A stretch of 64,000 bases of DNA from JBHIYN01 sp041984235. GTDB taxonomy: Bacteria > Pseudomonadota > Gammaproteobacteria > Ga0077536. Shown piece after piece: positions 53,952 through 62,718 of this stretch. How positions within the stretch are numbered: the first letter of the stretch is position 1; each line of letters begins with the position of its first letter. The notes under the pieces are model-generated. The model did no database searches and was not told where the DNA came from. It was given only the letters and a program-made list of their open reading frames with translations. The position numbers and the translations under genes were made by a program. Location: NCBI GenBank assembly GCA_041984235.1, contig JBHIYN010000020.1, positions 29,699-93,698 of the forward strand. The letters are read 5' to 3'.

Positions 53952-54857
53952 TCAGGGCGAGCGGGATATCCACGGCGAAGCGAGCCCGAAGTCCGCGGCG
54001 AGCCGCGCGGCCGCGCGTGCGGCGTCTTCACGGGTCAGGTAGCCGTCACCGAACACGCGCCACCAGCTCGCGCCGTCGACCTCGGCGTGCTGTGTCGTTA
54101 CCGCGTGCCCGGCCTGGTCCAGTCGCGACGCCAGTGCCTGCGCGCCGGCCTGGCGGCGGTACGACGCGAGGTTGAGCCGGTAGCTGCCACCGCTCTCGCG
54201 CACGCCGTCACCGGCCTGGGGCTCGGTCTCCTGTGCCCAGCGGCCGAGATCGTCCGGATCGACCGGCCCGACCGGCAGCGCGGCCTCGCCGCGCGGCGCC
54301 ATGAACAGGCTCAGCGGCACGTCCAGGGTGGTTTGCGTACCGTCACGCTCGATGCTGATGACGCCCTCGAGCAGAACCACGAAGTCCCGCTCGGGCTCGC
54401 TCTTGCCCCACACGTCGGTGCCGCGAATGCCGATGGTCGCCGAACGCACCCGGGCACGCACGTCGCGCCGCCGATCGGCGAGCGTCGTGGTGAAGCGGAA
54501 CGCGCCGCGCACCACGTCGAGCACGCCCTCGAACAGGCCGCCGGGATCGGCGGGCGCGCTGAGCTTCTCGAGCGCGAACTCGGCGTCGGCACCGAGCTTG
54601 ACCAGGCTGCCCTCGGCGAGCCGGATGAGGACGCGGGCGCCCTCACCGGTCACGATGCGATCACCGCTGGCCAGCGCCATGCCGTAGCGCAGCGCCTCGC
54701 GGGTACCGCCGCGCTCACGCCATGCCGGCGCCTGCAGCAGTCGCACCGTGGCCGCGCCGGCATCGGCGCGTACCGGCGCGGTCACCGTGCCCAGAGCAGC
54801 GAGCAGCGCAAGGGCGGCGAAACCGCGTAACAACGGCAGTGTCTTCGCGACTGGCAT
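53952..54857 (-). CDS. FecR-domain protein with C-terminal SPOR domain
   Basis: 301-aa periplasmic protein. A signal peptide (GFAALALLAALGTVTAPVRA) precedes a FecR domain (about 45-170: SGDRIVTGEGARVLIRLAEGS, IGIRGTDVW) and a SPOR peptidoglycan-binding domain (YRLNLASYRRQAGAQALASRL to the end). It probably binds septal or denuded murein. Co-oriented with the cyclase-FHA gene, suggesting an envelope-to-cyclase signal unit (inference). Confidence 0.87.
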   Translation of the reverse strand: MPVAKTLPLLRGFAALALLAALGTVTAPVRADAGAATVRLLQAPAWRERGGTREALRYGMALASGDRIVTGEGARVLIRLAEGSLVKLGADAEFALEKLSAPADPGGLFEGVLDVVRGAFRFTTTLADRRRDVRARVRSATIGIRGTDVWGKSEPERDFVVLLEGVISIERDGTQTTLDVPLSLFMAPRGEAALPVGPVDPDDLGRWAQETEPQAGDGVRESGGSYRLNLASYRRQAGAQALASRLDQAGHAVTTQHAEVDGASWWRVFGDGYLTREDAARAAARLAADFGLASPWISRSP

Positions 54858-54920
54858 GCGCCGGCTCCCCGGTTCGGATCATGACCGGTGTGTGCGCCGC
54901 CGCGCCGTTCCGGTTCAGAG

Positions 54921-54949
54921 AAAAAAAAACGGGGCCAATGGCCCCGTTT
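54921..54949 (-). terminator. rho-independent terminator of hsp20
   Basis: AAACGGGGCC (54927-54936), AAT loop, GGCCCCGTTT (54940-54949); read on the minus strand it is followed by a T9 run. It ends the hsp20 transcript from 55423. Confidence 0.88.
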
Positions 54950-54979
54950 CGCGGATGCGTTGCGCAAGTCGCTCGTGCG

Positions 54980-55423
54980 TCAGGCGCCGACCTTGATCTT
55001 CTTCGGCTGCACCTGGGCTTTCTTGGGAATGCTGATCTCGAGCACGCCGTTGCTGCTGCGTGCTTCCACGCGCTCGGCATCGGCGGTATCGGGCAGCGTG
55101 AAACGGCGGTAGAACGATCCGTAGACGCGCTCGATGCGGCGGGCACCGCCGTTCTCGTCACGCTTCTCGGCGTGGCGCTCGCCGCTGATGGTGAGCACGC
55201 CGTTCTCCATCGTCACCTCGATCGCCTCGGGGTCGACCCCGGGCACATCGGCGCGGATGAGATAGCGATCGGCTTCCTCGTGGACGTCGACCGCCGGCAC
55301 CCAGTGGCTGACCGCCGAGCTGGAGTTGTCCTCGGACGTCGTCAGCGCGCTGCCGAAAGCCCGGTTCATCTCGTCCTGCAGCCGCCGGATGGTGGAAAAA
55401 GGTTCGTAAATCGTGGTTCGCAT
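54980..55423 (-). CDS. Hsp20-family small heat-shock protein
   Basis: 147-aa alpha-crystallin-domain chaperone (AVDVHEEADRYLIRADVPGVDPEAIEVTMENGVLTISGER; C-terminal GVLEISIPKK) with the IxI-like tail KKIKVGA. GGAGG precedes the ATG. A sigma-32-type promoter reads toward it and a terminator follows. Divergent from a second Hsp20 gene. Confidence 0.94.
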   Translation of the reverse strand: MRTTIYEPFSTIRRLQDEMNRAFGSALTTSEDNSSSAVSHWVPAVDVHEEADRYLIRADVPGVDPEAIEVTMENGVLTISGERHAEKRDENGGARRIERVYGSFYRRFTLPDTADAERVEARSSNGVLEISIPKKAQVQPKKIKVGA

Positions 55424-55465
55424 GTTGGCTTCCTCCGCCTTCAGACCAGGGATGGCTGAGGGCGT

Positions 55466-55493
55466 ATATGGAGCGGCGACGATCGAATTCAAG
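55466..55493 (-). promoter_or_regulatory. sigma-32-type promoter of the leftward hsp20
   Basis: Minus strand: CTTGAAT (55493-55487), 13-bp spacer, CTCCATAT (55473-55466), 13 of 15 matches to CTTGAAA-N13-CCCCATNT. It lies 43 bp before the start codon. Confidence 0.78.
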
Positions 55494-55519
55494 ACCCGCG
55501 ACGGCTCCGTTGAGGGCCC

Positions 55520-55548
55520 CTTGAAAAGGCTTGCCCGTGACCACATTT
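55520..55548 (+). promoter_or_regulatory. sigma-32-type promoter of the rightward hsp20
   Basis: CTTGAAA (55520-55526), 14-bp spacer, CCACATTT (55541-55548), differing from CCCCATNT at one base. It lies 68 bp before the start codon. Confidence 0.78.
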
Positions 55549-55616
55549 CCTTGCCAAAGCCGCCATGCGGATGGGCCGCTGGCGCCAGCAGGAGTCTTCC
55601 TTTCGAGGGCGGGACG

Positions 55617-56120
55617 ATGAGCACACTGGACGACATCAGAAACGGTATGACGCGCGCCTGGGACGCGCTGGCCGACGGCTGGCGCGAGTTCACGGCACGC
55701 GCCGGCGACGCGCTGACCCGCTTCAGCCCGGTGCTGCGCGACCCGGTGGTAGAGACCCGTGACGAGCACGTACTCGCCGCCGGCAACCGCTGGGGCGTGA
55801 TGGCGGCCGAGATCCGGGTCGGCGATGACAACGTCGAAGTCAGCCTGGAAGCGCCGGGCATGGAACCCGATGATTTCGCCATCGACGTGCACGAGGACAT
55901 TCTCGTCGTGCGCGGCGAGAAGCACGTCGAGAAGGAACGCACGCACGGCCGCTACCACGTCATGGAACGCGCCTACGGTCGCTTCGAGCGCGCGCTGCAG
56001 CTGCCGCTCGCGGTCGACGAGGACCAGGCTACGGCGCGTTACGAGCGCGGTGTGCTGCACATCTCCCTGCCGCGCGCGGCGCGCACGCGCACGCGCCGCA
56101 TCTCCGTCCGCACCAACTGA
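55617..56120 (+). CDS. Hsp20-family small heat-shock protein, second copy
   Basis: 167 aa. A ~70-residue N-terminus (MSTLDDIRNGMTRAWDALADGW) precedes the alpha-crystallin domain (VSLEAPGMEPDDFAIDVHEDILVVRGEK, YERGVLHISLPRA). Sequence is quite different from the divergent partner, so the two likely form distinct oligomers. Start after GAGGGCGGG. Own sigma-32-type promoter. Confidence 0.93.
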   Translation: MSTLDDIRNGMTRAWDALADGWREFTARAGDALTRFSPVLRDPVVETRDEHVLAAGNRWGVMAAEIRVGDDNVEVSLEAPGMEPDDFAIDVHEDILVVRGEKHVEKERTHGRYHVMERAYGRFERALQLPLAVDEDQATARYERGVLHISLPRAARTRTRRISVRTN

Positions 56121-56297
56121 GTCGGCCCGTGCCTTCCGCTTCGTCTCCCCCCCGGCGCCGCGCCTCTCCTCCCCTCCCCCTGCACTTGCGGCGCCGGGTT
56201 CTTTTTTCTGCCGCGACCGCCGGCGCCGGCGGTGCGTCCCGCAGCGGGCCGCGCCCGCCGGTCGGGGCATGACCGCGGCGTGCGCGCTGTCTCCGCC

Positions 56298-57026
56298 ATG
56301 CTGGTGCTCCTCGCCGCGCTGGCCGCGCTCGTCTTCGCCGCACAGGATGCCCCGGTGACCGCCGCCGACGCGGACTGGCGCGCACGCCAGCAACGGCTGG
56401 TCGAAGTGATCGATACCGATTTCCGTGAGACCGCCGGCTATACCGGTGTGCGTAGCATGAGCACGCCGGTGCGCGACGCCATGCTGGCGGTACCACGCCA
56501 TGCCTTCGTCGATGACGACGATCGCGCCCGCGCCTACGTCAACCGCCCGCTCTCCATCGGGCATGGCCAGACCATCTCACAACCGTTCATCGTCGCGCTG
56601 ATGACCGAGCTGGCTGCGCTGCAGCCGGCATCACGCGTACTCGAGATCGGCACCGGTTCCGGCTACCAGGCGGCGGTGCTGGCCGAGATCGTCGACCAGG
56701 TGCACAGCATCGAGATCATCGAGCCGCTGGCGCAACGCGCCCGCCGGGTGCTGCACGAGCAGGGTTACGACAAAGTGCACGTGCGGGTCGGCGACGGCAA
56801 TGACGGCTGGCCCGAGGCAGCGCCGTTCGATGCCATCGTGGTCACCGCCGCCGGCACCTTGCCGCCCGCGCTGGTCGAGCAACTCGCACCCGGCGGCCGC
56901 ATGGTCATTCCGATCGAGCACGCCCCCGACCGCCAGGAGCTGACCGTGGTCACGCGCGCCGCGGACGGCAGCGTGCAGCAGCAGCCGGTGCTGCCGGTGC
57001 GCTTCGTGCCCCTGGTCGACCCCTGA
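56298..57026 (+). CDS. pcm: Protein-L-isoaspartate O-methyltransferase with N-terminal signal/anchor
   Basis: About 242 aa (GTG 56280 is an alternative start). A hydrophobic N-terminal stretch (MLVLLAALAALVFAAQDAPV) precedes a normal Pcm domain: RPLSIGHGQTISQPFIVALMTEL and the AdoMet loop VLEIGTGSGYQAAVLAE. It should repair isoaspartyl residues, probably in the periplasm. The leader is unusual compared with the cytosolic enzyme. Close to the Hsp20 genes. Confidence 0.88.
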   Translation: MLVLLAALAALVFAAQDAPVTAADADWRARQQRLVEVIDTDFRETAGYTGVRSMSTPVRDAMLAVPRHAFVDDDDRARAYVNRPLSIGHGQTISQPFIVALMTELAALQPASRVLEIGTGSGYQAAVLAEIVDQVHSIEIIEPLAQRARRVLHEQGYDKVHVRVGDGNDGWPEAAPFDAIVVTAAGTLPPALVEQLAPGGRMVIPIEHAPDRQELTVVTRAADGSVQQQPVLPVRFVPLVDP

Positions 57027-57101
57027 GGGCGCACGCCAGCCGGCCCGGAAACGCGCTTATCGGCTACCATGGTCGCTCACCACCACACAGCGGGGAGCAC
57101 C

Positions 57102-57782
57102 ATGATCGATCTCTACACCGACGCCACGCCGAACGGCTGGAAAGTCTCCGTACTGCTCGAGGAGATCGGCATGGAGTACACCGTGCACCACGTCGACATC
57201 ATGACCGGCGTGCAGAAGGAGCCATGGTTCCTCAAGCTGTGCCCGAACGGCCGCATCCCGGCGATCGTCGACCGCGGCAACGACGATTTCGCCGTGTTCG
57301 AGTCGGGCGCGATCATGCTCTACCTGGCGAAGAAGAGCGGCAAGCTGCTGCCGACCGACGACAAGGGCGAATCGCGCGTGACCCAGTGGCTGATGTTCCA
57401 GATGGCCGGTATCGGGCCGATGATGGGCCAGTCGAACGTGTTCTTCCGCTACTTTCCGGAGAAGATCCCGTCGGTCATCGCGCGCTACCACAACGAGTGC
57501 CGGCGCCTCTACGAGGTGCTCGACCGCCAGCTCGAGGGGCGCGAGTACCTGTGCGACGAATACTCGATCGCCGATATTGCGAACTGGTGCTGGCTGCGCA
57601 TCCACTTCTGGGGCGGTACCAGCGTCGAGGGACTCGACAACCTGCGCGCCTGGATGGATCGCCTCGAGGCGCGCCCCGCCTGTCAGCGCGGGGTGGCGGT
57701 GCCGAAACCGACCGACTTCGAGGCCCTCGAGGAGGATCTGAAATCGGACGACAGCAAGGTCCGCGGACTGGTCACGCGGTGA
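57102..57782 (+). CDS. Glutathione S-transferase family protein (YghU/YfcG-like)
   Basis: 226 aa. Thioredoxin-like N-domain (LYTDATPNGWKVSVLLEEIGMEYTVHHVDI; NGRIPAIVD; FESGAIMLYLA) and helical C-domain (YSIADIANWCWLRIH). The TPNGWKV start resembles disulfide-bond reductases of the YfcG/YghU class. Overlaps the downstream methyltransferase by GTGA. Confidence 0.92.
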   Translation: MIDLYTDATPNGWKVSVLLEEIGMEYTVHHVDIMTGVQKEPWFLKLCPNGRIPAIVDRGNDDFAVFESGAIMLYLAKKSGKLLPTDDKGESRVTQWLMFQMAGIGPMMGQSNVFFRYFPEKIPSVIARYHNECRRLYEVLDRQLEGREYLCDEYSIADIANWCWLRIHFWGGTSVEGLDNLRAWMDRLEARPACQRGVAVPKPTDFEALEEDLKSDDSKVRGLVTR

Positions 57783-58513
57783 GTGCGATGCAGCCCGCCG
57801 CCATGCAGCTCGCCGCACCCGGCAGTCCCGAACGGGGCAGCGAACCGGAGATGCTCGAGAGCCTGGTCGAGCTCGACGGTCGTGACATCGTCGAGCTCGG
57901 CTGCGGCGCCGGCGCCGTGACCGCCGCGATCGCGCGCGGCGGGCGCAAGCGGCGCCTCATCGCCTTCGAGGTGGACGACATCCAGCTCACCGCGCTGCAG
58001 GCGCGCAGCGACCTGCCCAACGTCAGCTTCCGGCGCGGCGGGGCGGAACGTATCGAGCTTGCGGATGCCAGCACTGACGTGGTCTGCATGTTCAAGTCGC
58101 TGCACCACGTGCCGGCGGCAGACCTGGATCGCGCGCTGGGCGAGATAGCACGCATCCTGCGCCCCGGCGGTTACGCCTACTTCGCGGAGCCGGTCTTCGC
58201 CGGGCCGTTCAACGAGGTCCTGCGCCTGTTTCACGACGAGCAGGCGGTGCGCGCGGCGGCCTTCGCTGCCCTGCGCCGGGCGGCCGCCGGCCCCAACTTC
58301 GCGCTGGCTGCCGAGCGCTTCTACGAAACGCGTACCCACTTCGACGATTTTGCCGACTTCGAGCAGCGCATCATCCACGCCACGCACACCGAGCACCGTC
58401 TCGACGAGGTGACCCTGCAGCGCGTACGCGAAGCCTTCGCCGCCCATTGCGGCGCGGACGGCGCCACCTTCCTCGCACCCATGCGCGCCGACCTCCTGCA
58501 GCGCATCGCCTGA
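57779..58513 (+). CDS. Class I SAM-dependent methyltransferase
   Basis: 244 aa from the overlapping GTG (ATG 57788 is possible). AdoMet-binding VELGCGAGAVTAAIA near residue 43 and MFKSLHHVPAADLDRALGEIARILRPGG are standard for UbiE/small-molecule methyltransferases. Substrate unknown. Coupled to the GST gene. Confidence 0.88.
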   Translation: MSAMQPAAMQLAAPGSPERGSEPEMLESLVELDGRDIVELGCGAGAVTAAIARGGRKRRLIAFEVDDIQLTALQARSDLPNVSFRRGGAERIELADASTDVVCMFKSLHHVPAADLDRALGEIARILRPGGYAYFAEPVFAGPFNEVLRLFHDEQAVRAAAFAALRRAAAGPNFALAAERFYETRTHFDDFADFEQRIIHATHTEHRLDEVTLQRVREAFAAHCGADGATFLAPMRADLLQRIA

Positions 58514-58523
58514 CCGCGGGCAA

Positions 58524-58590
58524 CGCAGCCTACATCAACAGGTGAGCAGCGCAGCGGTCCGTGCAACGCCGCAGGCGGGCGCCGCAGTAG
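58524..58590 (+). repeat. 67-bp direct repeat, copy 1
   Basis: Starts CGCAGCCTACATCA and differs from copy 2 (149 bp downstream) at about three bases. It lies in the GC-rich gap between the methyltransferase and htpX. Confidence 0.75.
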
Positions 58591-58672
58591 CCCCCGCCGC
58601 GGATTGGTGCCGCAGACCGCCGCAGGCCGTAGCGAGGAAGCCCGGCTGCAAGGCGCACGGGCCCGCGAGCAG

Positions 58673-58739
58673 CGCAGCCTACATCAGTAGGTGAGCAGCG
58701 CAGCGGTCCGTGCAACGCCGCAGGCGGGCTCCGCAGTAG
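58673..58739 (+). repeat. 67-bp direct repeat, copy 2
   Basis: Second copy of the 58524 repeat; it ends 17 bp before the htpX stop. The interval between copies carries no gene. Confidence 0.75.
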
Positions 58740-58756
58740 GCCTGCGGCGGTCTGCG

Positions 58757-59596
58757 TCAGTCTGCAGCCGAGCGGAGTGCTTGGATCCGCTTCTCCAGCG
58801 GCGGATGCGTGGAGAGCAGCGAGCCCAGGCCGCCCGCGATCCCGAACGCCTCGACCGAGTCGGGCAGCGGCTCCGCCTGCTGGCCGAGCTTGAGCCGCTC
58901 CAGGGCCGCGATCATCCTGTCGCGTCCGGCCAGCCGCGCGCCGCCCGCATCCGCGCGGTACTCCCGAAAGCGGCTGAACCACATGACGACCAGCGAGGCG
59001 AGGAAGCCGAGTCCCGCCTGCGCGGCGTAGTAACCGATGAAGTAGCCCATGCCACGGCCGCGGCCGTCGCGATCGATGGCGCTCGCGATGAGGTGGGCGA
59101 AGACCATGACGAAGGTGTTCATCACGCCCTGCAGCAGGGCCAGGGTGACCATGTCGCCGTTGGCCACGTGGCTGATCTCGTGCCCCAGCACCGCTTCGAC
59201 CTCGCCTTCGTTCATGTTCCGCAGCAGGCCGGTGCTGACGGCGACCAGCGCGGCGTCCTTGTTGGCGCCGGTGGCGAACGCATTCGGACTCGGCGAGTCG
59301 AACACCGCCACATCGGGCATGCCGATGCCGGCCGCCTCGGCCTGGCGGGCAACAGTCTCCACCAGCCAGCGCTCGGTGCTGTTTGCGGGCTGCTCGATGA
59401 TGCGCGCACCGACCGAGCGTGCCGCCATGGTCTTCGACAGCAGCAGCGAGATGAAGGCGCCGCCCATGCCGAACACCGCGGCGAAGATGAGGAAGCCGCC
59501 GGTGCCCTGCTGGTTGATGCCCAGCAGGTTGAGCACGATGGAAAGGACGATGAGAACAGCGAAGTTGGTCGCCAGAAACAGGCCAATGCGCAGCAT
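58757..59596 (-). CDS. htpX: Membrane metalloprotease HtpX
   Basis: 279-aa inner-membrane zinc protease involved in quality control of membrane proteins. Two N-terminal helices (1-50), the zinc motif His139-Glu-Ile-Ser-His143, two further helices, and the third ligand Glu in SRFREYRAD. Length is normal (about 290). A sigma-32-type promoter lies just upstream. Confidence 0.97.
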   Translation of the reverse strand: MLRIGLFLATNFAVLIVLSIVLNLLGINQQGTGGFLIFAAVFGMGGAFISLLLSKTMAARSVGARIIEQPANSTERWLVETVARQAEAAGIGMPDVAVFDSPSPNAFATGANKDAALVAVSTGLLRNMNEGEVEAVLGHEISHVANGDMVTLALLQGVMNTFVMVFAHLIASAIDRDGRGRGMGYFIGYYAAQAGLGFLASLVVMWFSRFREYRADAGGARLAGRDRMIAALERLKLGQQAEPLPDSVEAFGIAGGLGSLLSTHPPLEKRIQALRSAAD

Positions 59597-59636
59597 GCGG
59601 TCAACAGACTCCTGGAAAATGAACTAACGGTCGATG

Positions 59637-59664
59637 AATTGGGGCGGCAGGGGCGAATTTCAAG
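59637..59664 (-). promoter_or_regulatory. sigma-32-type promoter of htpX
   Basis: Minus strand: CTTGAAA (59664-59658), 13-bp spacer, CCCCAATT (59644-59637) against CCCCATNT; one mismatch. It lies 40 bp before the htpX start and overlaps the gap after the sensor kinase gene. Confidence 0.8.
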
Positions 59665-59673
59665 CCCCGCGCG

Positions 59674-60999
59674 TCAGCCGCCGGCAGCGCTGCCCAGCCG
59701 GGCCGGCGGCGCTTCGACGTCGGCGCCCGGCAGGACCACGCGTACCCGGGTGCCGCGGGCCGGCGCGCTGTCGAACTCGAGCTGCCACTCGAAACGGTCG
59801 GTGATGCGGCGTACCAGGCCGAGGCCGATTCCGTTGCCGCGTGCATGGCGCGGACTGAAGTGCGGGGTCAGTACCCGGCCCAGGTCTTCCTCGCTCATAC
59901 CGACGCCGCTGTCGGTGATGGTCACGACGTTGTCGGCAATGGTGACCAGCACCGTGCCTTTCTCGGTATAGGCACACGCGTTGCGCAGCAGGTTACCGAA
60001 CACTATGGCAACGACCTTGGCCGCACTGGTCACCCCGATACGGTTGTGCTCGACCAGGCGCAGGTCGAGCTGCTTGTCTGCGTAGACCATGCGGCAGCGT
60101 GACAGCTCACCGGCAATCACCGCGTTGACGTCGACGTACTCCATTTCGAGCTCGCCTTCGTATTCGCGTGCGAGCAGCAGCAGGACCTCGGTCAGCTCCT
60201 CCATGTCCTGCGCTGCGCGCCGGATGCGCTCGGTCAGGGCGCGCGCACCGTCATCCAGCTCGTTGCGCCGCAGCAGGGTATCGCTGGCCATGCGAATGAC
60301 CGTCAACGGGCTGCGCAGCTCGTGACTGGCCTCGCGGGTGAAGGTACGCTCACGCTCTATCGAGCGGTCGACGCGTGCCAGCAGGTGGCGCAGGGCATTG
60401 GTCAGCGATTCGATCTCGGCATCGCTGCCGCCGCCCTGCTCGGCGGCGAACGCGGACAGGTCAGGCGTTTCGAGGTCGATGTCGCGTACGCTGCGCGCAA
60501 GTCGCACCACCGGTGAGACCGCGCGGCGGGTGAGACCATAGGCAACCCAGGCCGAGGAGTAGAGCACGACCAGCATCAGCGCCAGCGGCGCGATACCGAA
60601 ATAGGTCGCGAGCTGCTCGACGTTGTTGGCGTCGAACACCAGGTACAGGCGCGTGCCATCCTCCTCGCTGACGTGTACCACCCCCTCGCTGACCGGCGTC
60701 ACGAGATCGTGGATCCCGGGCTGCAGGTCGGCGAACTCGGCCGGGATGTTCGCGGTGTCACGTTCGAACACGTAACCGATGAGCGAATTGGTGTTGGGCG
60801 CCGGGGTCTCCTGGGTGATGCGCCGACGCGCCCAGTAGTAGTCCGCTTCGCGCTCCAGCGCGGAGACGATGAGCAGCTCTCGAATGGCGAACTCGGCAAT
60901 GAACACGCCGGCGACGGCAGTCGCGCTGATCAGCACGATCTGCAGCACGAAGGCCCGCCACAGGCTCGTCCCCAGGCGCGGGCGCCGCTCAGTGGTCAT
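59674..60999 (-). CDS. Sensor histidine kinase
   Basis: 441-aa inner-membrane kinase: TM1 (15-35), a ~100-residue periplasmic sensor, TM2 (136-156), HAMP, DHp with phospho-acceptor His226 (EASHELRSP), and HATPase (NLLRNACAY, DSGVGMSEEDL, GIGLGL). The start MTTERR overlaps the regulator stop by 11 bp. Signal unknown. Confidence 0.94.
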   Translation of the reverse strand: MTTERRPRLGTSLWRAFVLQIVLISATAVAGVFIAEFAIRELLIVSALEREADYYWARRRITQETPAPNTNSLIGYVFERDTANIPAEFADLQPGIHDLVTPVSEGVVHVSEEDGTRLYLVFDANNVEQLATYFGIAPLALMLVVLYSSAWVAYGLTRRAVSPVVRLARSVRDIDLETPDLSAFAAEQGGGSDAEIESLTNALRHLLARVDRSIERERTFTREASHELRSPLTVIRMASDTLLRRNELDDGARALTERIRRAAQDMEELTEVLLLLAREYEGELEMEYVDVNAVIAGELSRCRMVYADKQLDLRLVEHNRIGVTSAAKVVAIVFGNLLRNACAYTEKGTVLVTIADNVVTITDSGVGMSEEDLGRVLTPHFSPRHARGNGIGLGLVRRITDRFEWQLEFDSAPARGTRVRVVLPGADVEAPPARLGSAAGG

Positions 61000-61678
61000 C
61001 GGCAATGCGGAATCCGGCGCCTGGCACGGTGTGAATCAGGGCACGCGTGAACGGCTTGTCGACGACCTTGCGCAGGTTGTACATGTGGCTGCGCAGCGCA
61101 TCGCTGTCGGGCGGAAGATCGCCCCAGATGGCGCGCTCGATGGCCTGTCTTCCGACCACGCCGGGCGCCTCGCGCAGCAACAGCGCGAGGATCTTCATGC
61201 CGATGGGCGTGATGGTCAGCACGCGACCCTCGCGCGTGACGGTGTGCGTGCGCAGGTCCAGGCGCAGATCGCCGACGCCCAGAACTTCGCTGTCCCCGCG
61301 CGTGCGCCGGCGACGCATCAGCGATTGCAGGCGCGCGACCAGCTCCTCCAGGTCGAACGGCTTGACCAGGTAGTCGTCGGCACCGCTGTCGAACCCGGCC
61401 AGCTTGTCGGCCAGGGTGTCGCGCGCGGTAAGCATCAGCACCGGCGCGTCGACCGCGCTCTCCTCGCGCAGGCGTCGGCATACGTCGAGCCCGTCGAGGC
61501 CCGGCAGCATGAGGTCGAGTACGATGGCGTCATAGGTGTTGCCGCTGCCAAAGGCCAGCCCGGCGACGCCGTTGTCGGCGTAATCGACACTGTAGCCGCA
61601 GCTCTCCAGGTGCTCGCAGACCATCTCCGCGATATCGCGGTGGTCTTCGATCAGGAGAATATCGCCGGCATGCTGCAT
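60989..61678 (-). CDS. OmpR-family response regulator
   Basis: 229 aa: receiver domain with phospho-acceptor Asp55 (AIVLDLMLPG) and the switch LVKPFDL, then a winged-helix domain (LTITPIGMKILALLLREAPGVV; LRSHMYNLRKVVDKPF). Partner of the kinase it overlaps; targets unknown. Upstream frames lack a good start and are left out. Confidence 0.94.
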   Translation of the reverse strand: MQHAGDILLIEDHRDIAEMVCEHLESCGYSVDYADNGVAGLAFGSGNTYDAIVLDLMLPGLDGLDVCRRLREESAVDAPVLMLTARDTLADKLAGFDSGADDYLVKPFDLEELVARLQSLMRRRRTRGDSEVLGVGDLRLDLRTHTVTREGRVLTITPIGMKILALLLREAPGVVGRQAIERAIWGDLPPDSDALRSHMYNLRKVVDKPFTRALIHTVPGAGFRIADDH

Positions 61679-61799
61679 GGGCTGGTGCAGTCCTCGCTGC
61701 GGAGATGGGCCACGCAGGCCGGCGCGCTCGCGGCGCACGCCTGCGCTCTTGGACTTATACACGTCACTGCTCGCGCGCGCCAACGTGTCCGCGTGCGCC

Positions 61800-62708
61800 T
61801 CAGCACGGCAGCAACGCCAGCAGCGCGCTCGCGGTCAGCGCCGAGACCAGCGTGGAAACCACGATCGTGCGTGAAACCGCCTCCGGCGCCGCGTCGTAGC
61901 GGCTCGCGAAAATGAAGGCGTTGACCCCGCTCGGCATCGCCGCGAGGAGCACGGCGACCGCGCGCCACTCGGTCGTGACGCCCAGTGCCGTGCAGCTCAG
62001 CCACACCAGGAACGGGTGCAGAAAATTCTTCATCACCACGAGCACCACGACATCGGTGTACCTGCCGCGCAGGCGGTAGCCGGCGAGACTGCAGCCGAGG
62101 GCGACCAGGGCGCAGCCCGGCGCGGCGCGACCGAGCAGCTCGAACAGGCTGTCGAACGTGGGGGCAAGCACGGCACCGGAGAGATTGAAGCCGGCGCCCA
62201 GGAGCAACGCTGCAACCACCGGGTTGAGCAGCGCCCGCCAGGCGCGGCCGCCGCTGTTCGCGCCACCCTCCAGCAGCCAGGTCGCGAGCGGGAACATCAG
62301 CGGGCTCTGCGCCGCGAGCAGGATGAACAGCGGTACCGTCGCGTGGTCGCCGCAGGCAGCGAGCACCAGCGGAAAACCGAGCAGAACCATGTTCGAGTAC
62401 GACGCGGCCATGCCGGCCGCGCCGTGGTCCTTGCGCCGCCAGCCCGGCAGGCGGGTCACCAGCATGGCACCGGCGACGAACAGCGCCAGCGACGGCAGGT
62501 AGAACGCGGCCAGCAGTGACCATGGCATGGCCGCCGGCAACTCGGCCCGCGCAAGGCTGCGGAACAGCAGCGCGGGGATCGCGAGCCAGTACACGAAACG
62601 CACCAGGGCGGTCCCGGTGGCGGCGTTGAGCAGCCCGCCCCGCGCCGCCGCGTAGCCCAGCGCCACGCTGCCGAAGACCGGCACCGTGGCCGCCGCCACC
62701 GCACTCAC
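61800..62708 (-). CDS. Auxin efflux carrier (AEC)-family permease
   Basis: 302 aa from a GTG. Ten hydrophobic helices with the broken-helix pattern; PVFGSVALGYAAARGGLLNA at the start, MAASYSNMVLLGFPLVLAA and AAMPSGVNAFIFASRYD are typical of AEC transporters, which export small carboxylates or malonate-like acids. It starts 10 bp after the LLM-oxidoreductase stop, suggesting an operon. Confidence 0.88.
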   Translation of the reverse strand: MSAVAAATVPVFGSVALGYAAARGGLLNAATGTALVRFVYWLAIPALLFRSLARAELPAAMPWSLLAAFYLPSLALFVAGAMLVTRLPGWRRKDHGAAGMAASYSNMVLLGFPLVLAACGDHATVPLFILLAAQSPLMFPLATWLLEGGANSGGRAWRALLNPVVAALLLGAGFNLSGAVLAPTFDSLFELLGRAAPGCALVALGCSLAGYRLRGRYTDVVVLVVMKNFLHPFLVWLSCTALGVTTEWRAVAVLLAAMPSGVNAFIFASRYDAAPEAVSRTIVVSTLVSALTASALLALLPC

Positions 62709-62718
62709 GGGGCTGCGC

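Noticed and set aside
58524..58739. CRISPR array
   Set aside because: Only two repeat copies, too long, with no regular spacers and no cas genes.
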